A stretch of 28,190 bases of DNA from Butyrivibrio sp. (GCF_024699075.1 NZ_JAILQF010000080.1:1-28190); one strand, 5' to 3'; shown: positions 16,858 through 24,822, counted from the first letter of the stretch. Notes: generated by a model not told the origin, from the letters alone. Made by a program: numbers and translations.

Positions 16858-16871
16858 TGTAACTTCTTACA
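16858..16871. promoter_or_regulatory. Second operator with the same TGTAA...TTACA half-sites
   Basis: TGTAACTTCTTACA shares outer half-sites with the cre-like site, and the two centres are exactly 90 bases apart. The centre lacks CG, so it is not a canonical cre. One more base on each side (T, A) extends the palindrome. It lies upstream of the pectinase promoter and between the two divergent genes. Confidence 0.5.
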
Positions 16872-17036
16872 AATACGCATGCTTGGATTTAGCAATTTTT
16901 TTAAAGTCTTTGTTATTTTGTACATTTTTACATTTTATTTGTAACATAATTTTAAATATCAGTATTATCATATTTTAAATTTTCTTCTTTTAATTATTCC
17001 GTTTTTATGATAATATAACTTGGTGATTTTGGGATT

Positions 17037-17045
17037 TGCTATTAT
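17037..17045 (+). promoter_or_regulatory. Extended -10 promoter of the EAL gene
   Basis: TGCTATTAT is an extended -10 (TGn plus TATTAT) with no good -35, giving a leader of about 70 bases. The rest of the 390-base gap 16734-17123 is AT-rich and holds only the pectinase promoter and operators. Confidence 0.45.
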
Positions 17046-17123
17046 ATTTTCTAAAATCGCGGGAAGAGTTTATGAGAATAAGCGGGGATAACATTGTTGT
17101 TTTTAGATTAACAGGTTATAGAA

Positions 17124-19049
17124 ATGAACGCTTACAATTTACCTATTTTTACATTTTCAGTAATTGGTTTACTGTTATATTTATATTACAAAAGGACCAG
17201 GCTCCCAATTTTGGCGACCAAGGTTTTTACTTATTATCTTTGGACTACGATAATAAGTGTAATTCTTGAAATCGCATATACTGCTTGTGAACTTAACAGT
17301 AATATTTTTCCGCCCGTTATAGTTTCACTGGTTGAGCATTCTGAGTTGTTTGCATCAACGCTTGTTACATTCTTTTATTTTGTGTACTTGTTCGAGCAGC
17401 TTTTTTCTATGACGCAGACAACATTTAACAGATTTGCACATATATTTGTTCCTATATCTATTGAAACTTTGCTTATAATTCTTTCATTTGCTTCCTTCCT
17501 GATAGCAGGAAACACAGCATTTAATGACAGATTTATTATATATGCCAGTTCTTTTATAGGCTTTATGTACATGCTTTCTGTACTTATATTATGCTTTCGT
17601 TTTAAGAATTTGCTTAACCACGAGCTTTATTCTGCAGAGATCATAGGTGTTGTTTTTTGGTTCATATTAAACTTTATTCAGGTTATTAACATTGGATGGA
17701 GGACAGCTCCTGCTCCTGTACTTGCAATGACAACCCTTGTATTCATTGCTTCTGAGAATCCTCGAGATTATAGTATTAAGGGCTATGATAATCTGATGAA
17801 CAGATATGCATTTGAAAGAATGCTTTCTGAGCGTTTTAGACGTAATAAGCAATTTTATATATTAGTTTTTACTCTTACAGATAAGAAATATCTTCTTTTT
17901 GAAGAAGATCGCAAAAAAATCAAAAATAATCTTCATAAAGTTGCAACTATGGAAAAGAATGCTTCAGGACGCAGAGTATTCCTTACAAGCGATAAATCAA
18001 TATCCATGTTTATTGATGATAAAACGCAAGCCAAACAGTTTATTGAGACATTACACGAAAATCATAAACAATTACTTGGAAACAGGAAATATCGCATTCA
18101 GCTTATCAAAGCTCCTACTTATGCTAACAATAAAGATATGGCACTTCAGGTAGTAGACTTCTTATCTGAAGAATATGCAGCTAAGCAGGCTGAACGAGTT
18201 ATAGATGTCGATACAAGGCTTATCAATAAAATGCTATATGAAAAAACTGTTGAAGACATCTTACGAAGAGCTATTAAAGAGCATGCCTTTGATGTATATT
18301 ATCAGCCAATATATGGTATTAAAGAAAATGCATACGTATCAGCAGAAGCTCTTGTTCGTCTTAAAGGCACGACAAGTATGGGATTTATATCCCCGGAAGT
18401 ATTCATTCCTATAGCTGAAAAACTTGATATCGTAAAAGATATAGATGATCAGGTATTCCAAAAAGTTTGTAAGTTTTATAAAGAAAAAGATCTTGAAGGT
18501 CTTGGAATTAAATATATTGAGATCAACCTATCCGGTAAAGAAGTAATGGATGCTACTACTCCTGAAAGACTTTCAAAGCACATTACAAACTATGGAATAG
18601 AGCCTGGTCATATTAATCTGGAGATTACAGAAACCGCTTATATAGATAATGATGATATTGTTGTAAGCAATATGCAGGACCTCAAAGATTTTGGCTGCAG
18701 CTTCTCTATGGACGACTTTGGAAGCGGTTATTCAAACCTTAAGGGCATGCTCCAAATGCAGTTTAACATGATCAAACTTGACAAAGAATTTGTATGGATG
18801 TGTCTGGATGAAACTGATACAAGAAAGCTCAAGATGCTTGATCTATGTGTAAACTTTATGAAAGAATATGGTATGCACGTACTTGCTGAAGGTGTAGAAA
18901 CCAAACAACAACAAGATATTCTCGCTATGCAAGGTGTAGATTATATTCAGGGATATTATCATTCAAAGCCAATGCCTGAGGATGAATTTATCAAATTCAT
19001 AGAATCAAATAATATAAAAAAGAGTAAACTTGCCTATGCAGTTATATGA
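17124..19049 (+). CDS. Membrane EAL-domain c-di-GMP phosphodiesterase with degenerate GGDEF
   Basis: A 641-residue protein: six or seven membrane helices (about 8-215), a degenerate GGDEF domain (about 222-370) and a full EAL domain (about 375-630). The GGDEF entry motif D-N-L-M-N-R-Y-A-F is kept, but the catalytic loop reads TSDKS, so no cyclase activity is expected. The EAL domain keeps the metal and catalytic residues: EAL Glu408, NLSG Asn, LEITET Glu, DDFGSG Asp530-Asp531, Lys551 in IKLDK, Glu589 in LAEGVET and the GYYHSKP end. It should hydrolyse c-di-GMP to pGpG, with the membrane part as sensor. The ribosome site is weak (AGG eight bases before ATG). The frame has a stop 15 bases upstream, fixing the start. 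It shares its control region with the divergent pectinase. Confidence 0.93.
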   Translation: MNAYNLPIFTFSVIGLLLYLYYKRTRLPILATKVFTYYLWTTIISVILEIAYTACELNSNIFPPVIVSLVEHSELFASTLVTFFYFVYLFEQLFSMTQTTFNRFAHIFVPISIETLLIILSFASFLIAGNTAFNDRFIIYASSFIGFMYMLSVLILCFRFKNLLNHELYSAEIIGVVFWFILNFIQVINIGWRTAPAPVLAMTTLVFIASENPRDYSIKGYDNLMNRYAFERMLSERFRRNKQFYILVFTLTDKKYLLFEEDRKKIKNNLHKVATMEKNASGRRVFLTSDKSISMFIDDKTQAKQFIETLHENHKQLLGNRKYRIQLIKAPTYANNKDMALQVVDFLSEEYAAKQAERVIDVDTRLINKMLYEKTVEDILRRAIKEHAFDVYYQPIYGIKENAYVSAEALVRLKGTTSMGFISPEVFIPIAEKLDIVKDIDDQVFQKVCKFYKEKDLEGLGIKYIEINLSGKEVMDATTPERLSKHITNYGIEPGHINLEITETAYIDNDDIVVSNMQDLKDFGCSFSMDDFGSGYSNLKGMLQMQFNMIKLDKEFVWMCLDETDTRKLKMLDLCVNFMKEYGMHVLAEGVETKQQQDILAMQGVDYIQGYYHSKPMPEDEFIKFIESNNIKKSKLAYAVI

Positions 19050-19101
19050 TTTTAGTATAGAATGTATTAATGGTTAAAGTTGTATTACTCACAAATATTT
19101 A

Positions 19102-19131
19102 TTAACATATCTATGAGTTAGTATTTACTAT
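19102..19131 (+). promoter_or_regulatory. Probable flavodoxin promoter
   Basis: TTAACA, 18 bases and TACTAT form a promoter with five and four of six matches, placing the start about 15 bases before the AAAGGG ribosome site. No terminator separates it from the EAL gene, so read-through is also possible. Confidence 0.45.
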
Positions 19132-19153
19132 AGATAGTACAGAAAGGGTCAAA

Positions 19154-19654
19154 ATGTTTTTTAACAGAAAGAAGAAAACTATTGTTTTATATTACTCACA
19201 AAGTATGGGTAATACTAAGAAAATCGCAGAACGAATTGCAGATAAAAAATCATACGATATCGAAGCAATAGAGACTATAAAGAAATATACCGGATCTTAC
19301 GATGATATAATGGCACAGGGCAAAGAGGAAGTCGAGAGTGGCTTCAGGCCGGAAATAAAGCCTTTTACTCATGATATATTAAGCTACGACAAGATCATTA
19401 TCGGATCCCCAACATGGTGGTATACTATAGCTCCTGCAGTTTCAACATTCCTTGACAATTATAATCTTTCAAATAAAATTGTTGTCCCTTTCGTAACCTA
19501 TGGTGGATATGAAGGACATTCTCTTGCAGATTTACAGGAAGGTTGTAAGACAACAAAGATTGTAAATCCCAAGTCAATACAGTTTGATGCAGAGAATCTC
19601 AATCAGATGGTTATTTCAGAAAAAGAATTAGACTTCTGGATTCAGTCATTATAA
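19154..19654 (+). CDS. Flavodoxin-like FMN protein
   Basis: A 166-residue flavodoxin-fold protein. The FMN phosphate loop is clear: YYSQSMGNT, with Ser15, Ser17, Gly19, Asn20 and Thr21 right after the first beta strand. The second landmark SPTWWYTIAP (about residue 80) supplies the aromatic residues that stack on the isoalloxazine ring, and TYGGYEG forms the third flavin loop. Such proteins carry electrons or act as small NAD(P)H:flavin partners in the cytoplasm. The size suits the flavodoxin/WrbA-like short type; a dedicated partner is not visible next to it. AAAGGG lies five bases before the ATG. Confidence 0.88.
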   Translation: MFFNRKKKTIVLYYSQSMGNTKKIAERIADKKSYDIEAIETIKKYTGSYDDIMAQGKEEVESGFRPEIKPFTHDILSYDKIIIGSPTWWYTIAPAVSTFLDNYNLSNKIVVPFVTYGGYEGHSLADLQEGCKTTKIVNPKSIQFDAENLNQMVISEKELDFWIQSL

Positions 19655-19773
19655 GAAGATTTATTTTTGTTTTAATCTATATAAGAAAACAATATAATAT
19701 GAATTTATTATAAGAAGTCTATAATATTTGCTAAATATCATTAATATGATGTTTTAGAGAGAGTTTTGGTTTA

Positions 19774-19809
19774 AAAAGGCCGGAATCGAATTTTCGATTC
19801 CGGCCTTTT
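19774..19809. terminator. Bidirectional intrinsic terminator
   Basis: AAAAGGCCGGAATCGAA and TTCGATTCCGGCCTTTT are perfect reverse complements separated by two bases. T-tracts on both sides let it end the flavodoxin transcript (plus) and the SCP2-like gene (minus). Confidence 0.95.
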
Positions 19810-19850
19810 GTCCGCTTGAACATTACTTAATTTAAGTATTTTGATAATTA

Positions 19851-20321
19851 TTATTTAGCTGCTTCTGCTGTCTTTTTAGCTGCAGTTTTCTTTGCTGCAG
19901 GCTTTTTAGCTGTAGTTTTCTTGGCAGCTGGTTTCTTTGCTGCTGTCTTCTTAGCTGCAGGCTTTTTAGTAGCAGCGGCCTTTTTAGGCTCTGATGCCTT
20001 TGATGAAAGCTGATCATATGCATAAAGAATCTTATCAAGATCTCCCCATACCTTAGCCGTTTCATCATCATAAGCATCCTTAAGACTAATCTTCTTAGAT
20101 GATAACTTAAGAGCAACATCTGCACTTGTTGTTACAACTGCGTCTCTGTCAAAATACTCAAACGGTTCAACATCTACTGTGCTGTCAGATATTTCTACAT
20201 AGAAAGCTCCTTCAGCTTCGCCTTCGATATTGAACTGAACTGCTACATGCTCCTTAATACCACTGGCATCTAGCGCACCATAATTCTTCTTTACCTCTTT
20301 TACCAACTCTTCATAAGTCAT
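19851..20321 (-). CDS. SCP2-like domain protein with histone H1-like lysine tail
   Basis: A 156-residue cytoplasmic protein in two parts. Residues 1-108 resemble the SCP2 (sterol carrier protein 2) fold: HVAVQFNIEGEAEGAFYVEI strands, a DRDAVVTTSADVALKL segment and the closing LKDAYDDETAKVWGDLDKIL. SCP2 domains bind lipids or hydrophobic ligands. Residues 111-156 are a basic Lys/Ala/Pro tail with three tandem decapeptides, PAAKKTAAKK, PAAKKTTAKK and PAAKKTAAKK (121-150), like eukaryotic H1 or bacterial H1-like proteins, which bind nucleic acid. The end is TAEAAK. AAGGAG lies about eleven bases before the ATG. A lipid-binding domain joined to a DNA- or RNA-binding tail is unusual. Function is not known to me. 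Confidence 0.82.
   Translation of the reverse strand: MTYEELVKEVKKNYGALDASGIKEHVAVQFNIEGEAEGAFYVEISDSTVDVEPFEYFDRDAVVTTSADVALKLSSKKISLKDAYDDETAKVWGDLDKILYAYDQLSSKASEPKKAAATKKPAAKKTAAKKPAAKKTTAKKPAAKKTAAKKTAEAAK
19872..19961 (-). repeat. Three 30-base tandem repeats encoding the H1-like tail
   Basis: Each unit encodes P-A-A-K-K-T-(A/T)-A-K-K. The nucleotide copies are close but not identical (GCAGC/GCTGC and Ala codon changes), suggesting slippage expansion followed by drift. Such arrays are prone to copy-number change, which would alter tail length. Confidence 0.8.
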
Positions 20322-20387
20322 TTTCCCATAACTCCTTTTTCCTTGGTTGTAGATATTCTGAATTTCCTAGTTCGCATTACAAATACC

Positions 20388-20415
20388 ATTATCTCATATT
20401 TCGAATAATTTTCAA
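20388..20415 (-). promoter_or_regulatory. Strong sigma-A promoter of the SCP2-like gene
   Basis: On the minus strand TTGAAA, 16 bases and GATAAT give five of six matches in each box, and TGA before the -10 adds an extended motif. The gene therefore has its own promoter although it follows the ABC exporter on the same strand. Confidence 0.65.
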
Positions 20416-20440
20416 TACTTTACCGCATTAAAATACAGTA

Positions 20441-22195
20441 TTAAATAGCTTTTCCGAGGAATTGGCTCATGTAAAGGTTATAATAGAAGCCCTTTTCCTT
20501 CATAAGCTTGTCGTGGTTACCCATTTCTACTATATTTCCGCTATTCATTACAAGTATGATATCAGCATTCTTAATAGTACTAAGTCTGTGTGCTACAACA
20601 AAACTTGTTCTGCCCTCCATCATAGCATTGAAAGCTTCCTGTATCTTCATTTCGGTTCTTGTATCAATAGATGAAGTTGCTTCATCTAGGATCATCATAG
20701 AAGGTTTGCTCATCATAACTCTTGCTATACACATAAGCTGTCTCTGGCCTTGAGAGAATTCTTCTCCGTTTTCAGATATAACTGTGTCATACTTCTTAGG
20801 CAGTTTCTGTATGAATGAATCAATATGGCACACTTTAGCAATCTTTCTCATCTCTTCATCAGAAATATCTGGATTGCCCATCGTAATATTATCTCTGATA
20901 GTACCTGATTTAAGCCAAGTTTCCTGAAGTACCATTCCATATGCATTTCTAAGAGATCCCCTTGAGATATCTCTTACATCTGTACCGTCTACAAGAATTG
21001 CACCCTTATTGACATCATAAAATCTCATTAGAAGATTAATAAGAGTAGTTTTACCACATCCTGTAGGTCCTACAATAGCTATACTCTGGCCAGGTTTAAT
21101 GTCAAGATTAAAGTTCTCAATAAGCTTTTGGCCTTCAACATAAGAAAAACTAATGTTATCAATCTTTACATTTCCTTCAAAATGATCGGGTGCAATTGCA
21201 TCATCTTTATCAGGAATCTCACTCTTTTCTTCTATAAAACTAAAAATACTTGCAGCACATGCAATAGCATTCTGAAGTTCAGTGATAACGCCTGATATTT
21301 CATTAAAAGGCTTGGTGTACTGATTTGAGTAGGATAAGAATGCAGAAAGCTGACCTACACTCATTCGTCCATATACAACAGATAATGCTCCAAAAATTCC
21401 AACTCCTGTATATACAAGGCTGTTTATAAATCTTGTTGATGGATTTGTCAAAGATGAGAAAAATGTAGCTTTAAGAGATTTCTCTCTAAGTCTTTCATTT
21501 ATGACATCAAACTTTTCTATTACTTTTTCTTTCTGGTTGAAAGCTTTGATAACACGCTGACCTTCGATCATTTCATTAATATATCCGGTCTGCTCACCAC
21601 GAATCTTGGACTGTTCACTGAACATCTGGAAAGTTCTTTTTGAAATGAAACCTGCCACCAAAAATGATAAAGGTGTAATAGCAACAACTACTATAGTGAT
21701 ACCTACATTTACTGTAAGCATAAATACTAGTGTGCCGATAATAGTTACTACACCGGAAAAGAACTGTGTGAATCCCATTAAAAGTCCATCCGCAAACTGG
21801 GCCGCGTCATTTATGATCTTACTCTCTATTTCACCATAAGCATGTGAATCGATATATGAAAGTGGCATTTCCTGAATCTTATGAAAAGCATCATTTCTTA
21901 TATCTCTAACTACGTTATAGGTCATTTTGTTATTGCAAAGGTTTATTAACCACTGACCAGCACTTGTGATTGCTACAAATACAATAATCTTTGTTATTAT
22001 TCCGAATACACCTTTAAAATCAACCTGATCTGGTCCAAACATAAAGTCTACTGCCTGACCTGTCAGTTTGGGAATATATAAGGTAAGTAGCACAGTTACA
22101 AATGACAATACTAGTGATATGTATAAATATATTCTGTACCTTTTTATATAATTAAATACTTTTATCAAAACGTCTTTTTGACTGAATTTCTTCAT
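20441..22195 (-). CDS. ABC exporter half-transporter with catalytic Walker B
   Basis: A 584-residue type IV ABC exporter subunit: six membrane helices (about 1-320), then an ATPase domain (about 340-580). Walker A is GPTGCGKT (about 376), Walker B is MMILDEATS with catalytic Glu505, and the H-loop is VVAHRLST with His536. The signature is FSQGQRQ instead of LSGGQ, so its own signature is degenerate. In a heterodimer this subunit supplies the intact Walker A/B/His side, and the neighbour supplies the LSGGQ that completes the good site. It follows the partner gene by 88 bases on the same strand. AGGAAAC precedes the ATG. Substrate unknown: multidrug-type and peptide exporters share this fold. 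Confidence 0.94.
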   Translation of the reverse strand: MKKFSQKDVLIKVFNYIKRYRIYLYISLVLSFVTVLLTLYIPKLTGQAVDFMFGPDQVDFKGVFGIITKIIVFVAITSAGQWLINLCNNKMTYNVVRDIRNDAFHKIQEMPLSYIDSHAYGEIESKIINDAAQFADGLLMGFTQFFSGVVTIIGTLVFMLTVNVGITIVVVAITPLSFLVAGFISKRTFQMFSEQSKIRGEQTGYINEMIEGQRVIKAFNQKEKVIEKFDVINERLREKSLKATFFSSLTNPSTRFINSLVYTGVGIFGALSVVYGRMSVGQLSAFLSYSNQYTKPFNEISGVITELQNAIACAASIFSFIEEKSEIPDKDDAIAPDHFEGNVKIDNISFSYVEGQKLIENFNLDIKPGQSIAIVGPTGCGKTTLINLLMRFYDVNKGAILVDGTDVRDISRGSLRNAYGMVLQETWLKSGTIRDNITMGNPDISDEEMRKIAKVCHIDSFIQKLPKKYDTVISENGEEFSQGQRQLMCIARVMMSKPSMMILDEATSSIDTRTEMKIQEAFNAMMEGRTSFVVAHRLSTIKNADIILVMNSGNIVEMGNHDKLMKEKGFYYNLYMSQFLGKAI

Positions 22196-22283
22196 GTTTC
22201 CTGCCTCTCTTTTGTTATGACCAAAAGCTGCATTTTAGCTTTCAGGTGAAGAACTAAAACAACTTAGTTACTGTTATCAGTTA

Positions 22284-24011
22284 TTACATCACTTCTTCTT
22301 TGGGAAACTGTGAATAATATATTTCCTGATAAACTTCATTTTCTTCAAGTAACTGTTTATGAGTTCCCATTCCTGCAATCTTTCCATCATCCAGAACCAG
22401 GATAATATCTGCATTCTGAACTGAAGCTGCTCTTTGAGATACTATAAAAGTTGTCATATTTCCTTCATTCTGAGCAATAGCCATACGAAGCTTTGCATCT
22501 GTAGCAAAGTCAAGAGCAGATGCACTATCATCCATGATAAGGATATCCGGTTTTTTCATAAGAGCACGTGCAATAGTAAGCCTCTGCTTCTGTCCACCTG
22601 ATAAGTTACGTCCGTTTTGTTCAACCATAAATTCTGTCTGTCCAGCCTTTTGATCAACAAATTCCCTGGCTTGTGACATATCAAGAGCTTTATTTATATC
22701 ATCAAGACTTGCATTACCATCTCCCCATTTAAGGTTATCTGCAATTGTTCCTTTAAAAAGTTCTGCTTTCTGAAGAACAATACCTACGTGAGAGCGAAGG
22801 TCTTCGATACTGTAATTTTTGACATCTTTGCCAAAAAGTCTTACCTGGCCTTGAGTAGCGTCATAAAATCTTGGTATAAGGCTTATAAGAGATGTCTTAC
22901 CACTACCTGTACCACCGATAATTCCAACGGTCTGTCCTTTTCTTACCTTAAAGTTCATATTCTCAATAACATTCTCGCCATCGTTTTCGTACATTAATGA
23001 TACATTATCGAACTCAACTGCTATGTCTGAGCTATCAACATCTATCTTATCTAATCCATCAACCATATCAGTTTTAGTTTCTAATACTGTAGCTATACGA
23101 TTACCGCAGGCAATTGCCTTTGTAATCTGAATAATAAGATTAGCAAGCTTTATAAGCTCAACCAGAATCTGAGACATATAATTAAGAAGCGCTATAACTT
23201 CACCTTGAGTCAGCACGCCTATGTTAATACGTACAGCACCTGTATATATAAGAATAACGGTTGCTATATTAATCATGAGATATGTAAGAGGATTCATAAC
23301 TCCCGAAATTGCACCTACATACTGCTGCGCATGATTAAGGACTGTATTTCTGTCTCTGAAAATTTCCTCTTCGCTCTTTTCCTTATTAAAAGCTCTGATT
23401 ACTCTAACGCCTGTCAGATTTTCTCTGGTGCTTGTCATAACGTTATCAAGCTTGTTCTGAACATTTCTATAAAGAGGTATTGTCCAGATCAGGATAAAAA
23501 ATACAACGATTGACAAAAGAGGAATTGTTACAACAAATATAAATGCAGATTTTACATCAACTGTAAAAGCCATTATAATTGCACCGAATACTACAAATGG
23601 TGATCTCATAAACAGACGCAGGAACATATTAACTCCGCCCTGAACGTCATTTATATCACTTGTCATTCTATTAATAAGTGTATCTGTCCCGAAAAGATCC
23701 ATCTGGGAGAAAGAAAAATTCTGAATATGCTCAAATAATGCATGTCTGAGCTTAGCAGAAAATCCCGTTGCAGCTTTGGCTGCAAAATACTGTGCTGTAA
23801 TTGATGCACTAAGTCCTACTGCACCAAGAAGTACAAGTACCAAGCCCATCTTGATGATATGTCCGCGATCTGAATTCGCGATTCCAACATCGATGATCGA
23901 CGCCATAACAAGCGGTACTATAAGTTCAAACATTGCTTCCAGCATTTTGAAAACAGGTGCCAGAACGGACTCTTTTTTGTAATCCTTTAGATATTTAAGT
24001 AATGATTTCAT
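22284..24011 (-). CDS. ABC exporter half-transporter with degenerate ATPase residues
   Basis: A 575-residue partner of the downstream subunit: six helices (about 1-310) and an ATPase domain (about 330-570). Walker A GGTGSGKT (about 364) and the signature LSGGQKQR are canonical. Walker B reads LIMDDSAS, so the catalytic Glu is replaced by Asp495, and the H-loop reads VSQRAAS with Gln526 in place of His. These changes mirror the TM287/TM288 type of heterodimer, in which one composite site hydrolyses ATP and the other only binds it. Operon with its own extended -10 promoter; GAGGG lies six bases before the ATG. Substrate not evident. Confidence 0.94.
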   Translation of the reverse strand: MKSLLKYLKDYKKESVLAPVFKMLEAMFELIVPLVMASIIDVGIANSDRGHIIKMGLVLVLLGAVGLSASITAQYFAAKAATGFSAKLRHALFEHIQNFSFSQMDLFGTDTLINRMTSDINDVQGGVNMFLRLFMRSPFVVFGAIIMAFTVDVKSAFIFVVTIPLLSIVVFFILIWTIPLYRNVQNKLDNVMTSTRENLTGVRVIRAFNKEKSEEEIFRDRNTVLNHAQQYVGAISGVMNPLTYLMINIATVILIYTGAVRINIGVLTQGEVIALLNYMSQILVELIKLANLIIQITKAIACGNRIATVLETKTDMVDGLDKIDVDSSDIAVEFDNVSLMYENDGENVIENMNFKVRKGQTVGIIGGTGSGKTSLISLIPRFYDATQGQVRLFGKDVKNYSIEDLRSHVGIVLQKAELFKGTIADNLKWGDGNASLDDINKALDMSQAREFVDQKAGQTEFMVEQNGRNLSGGQKQRLTIARALMKKPDILIMDDSASALDFATDAKLRMAIAQNEGNMTTFIVSQRAASVQNADIILVLDDGKIAGMGTHKQLLEENEVYQEIYYSQFPKEEVM

Positions 24012-24053
24012 AATACCCTCTTCTCTGTTTTATTATCCTTGTTAACCGCATAC

Positions 24054-24091
24054 ATTCTAACATATAATCAGATGTTTGAAAAATTTTCAAA
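24054..24091 (-). promoter_or_regulatory. ABC exporter promoter overlapped by a 17-base palindrome
   Basis: On the minus strand TTTTCA, 17 bases and TAGAAT with a preceding TGT form an extended -10 promoter. A perfect palindrome TTTGAAAA-A-TTTTCAAA (24075-24091) overlaps the -35, the usual layout for a local repressor. No regulator gene lies next to it. Confidence 0.55.
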
Positions 24092-24099
24092 ATATGGGT

Positions 24100-24126
24100 T
24101 AATTTATTATGATTTTCATCCGATAG
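24100..24126 (+). promoter_or_regulatory. Sigma-28-like (flagellar) promoter candidate
   Basis: TAAT, exactly 15 bases, then TCCGATAG compares with the Bacillus sigma-D consensus TAAA-N15-GCCGATAT at three of four and six of eight positions. It would transcribe the Ser/Thr-rich protein gene with a leader of about 120 bases. Confidence 0.4.
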
Positions 24127-24251
24127 ATAAGTAAGATAAGTATGAGTAATTTTATATACAAGAACTTGGTCAAAAATTATACATACTTTTTCTGAAAAAA
24201 AGCTTAAAAAGCAAGGATTGCTTTTGTACTTTCTGCTAAGGAGGGCAAAAT

Positions 24252-24647
24252 ATGAGTAATATAAGTATAGGCAGTATCGCCAGTTCAAGTATGCTGAATT
24301 ATAGTCAGCAATCTGCATTAAGTTCAAAATCAGCTACAGCTAACGCACTGTTAGGCTCTTTGAATATAGATGACTCTAATGTTGCAGCAAGCATATCCCT
24401 ATCAGATTATAGCCAAATAAAAAGCGGTAGTTATGGAAAACTTCTTTCTGCTTATTACAGTAAATTAGAGAGTCAGTCTAGTTCTACATCTGACAAAACT
24501 GATACAACAAGTACTACAGAAGAATCCAAGAAAACTTCTTATGAAAATAATTCTTCTAACGTTCTTGAATCAGTTCTTTCGACCTACAAGGCTGATGGTA
24601 GTACCAATAAAGATTCCACAGGGTCTAATTTGGATACTACAGTATAA
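24252..24647 (+). CDS. Small Ser/Thr-rich protein with KSGSYGKLL core, unknown
   Basis: A 131-residue protein with no signal peptide, no membrane helix and no cysteine. Composition is extreme in Ser, Thr, Asn and Asp. A less repetitive core (residues 50-73) reads DYSQIKSGSYGKLLSAYYSK; it looks like a helix bearing Lys/Tyr and could be the conserved part. The start MSNISIGSIASSSML and lack of a leader resemble small proteins exported by the flagellar route or cytoplasmic filament partners, but that is inference. A strong AAGGAGG lies seven bases before the ATG. Upstream is a sigma-28-like promoter; downstream are two hairpins. I do not recognise the family. Confidence 0.72.
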   Translation: MSNISIGSIASSSMLNYSQQSALSSKSATANALLGSLNIDDSNVAASISLSDYSQIKSGSYGKLLSAYYSKLESQSSSTSDKTDTTSTTEESKKTSYENNSSNVLESVLSTYKADGSTNKDSTGSNLDTTV

Positions 24648-24659
24648 TAGCAAATGTTA

Positions 24660-24688
24660 TTTCTCTTGTTCGTATATTGCAAGAGAAA
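24660..24688 (+). other. Hairpin in the 3' region with alternative pairing
   Basis: TTTCTCTTG and CAAGAGAAA form a perfect 9-base stem with an 11-base loop. Part of the stem and loop (TTGTTCGTAT, 24667-24676) is the exact reverse complement of ATACGAACAA at 24750-24759 inside the terminator. GCAAG (24679-24683) can also pair with CTTGC (24694-24698). No T-tract follows this hairpin. Confidence 0.6.
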
Positions 24689-24740
24689 GAGCGCTTGCAG
24701 AGAGTGTTTCAAATCACTTAATGCAGCTCATAACATAATA

Positions 24741-24780
24741 AGACAGCCCATACGAACAATATCGTACAGGGCTGTCTTTT
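24741..24780 (+). terminator. Intrinsic terminator after the Ser/Thr-rich protein gene
   Basis: AGACAGCCC and GGGCTGTCT are perfect complements followed by TTTT. An inner TACGA/TCGTA stem extends the hairpin. The 5' side of that inner stem lies in the segment that can pair with the upstream hairpin loop. Confidence 0.9.
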
Positions 24781-24822
24781 AAATTAAATATACAGATTAT
24801 CCCCTTTTTTCATTTATTTATA

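Noticed and set aside
16928..16944. A third TTACA/TGTAA operator
   Set aside because: The halves are in the opposite orientation and separated by a different distance, so it does not match the two accepted sites.
17036..17269. A 77-codon frame opening before the EAL gene
   Set aside because: It runs out of frame through the membrane-helix coding region of the EAL protein and looks like a shadow; a short translated leader cannot be excluded.
19832..20125. An alternative Leu/Arg-rich frame over the SCP2-tail gene
   Set aside because: It is the shifted reading of the Lys/Ala repeats and has no ribosome site.
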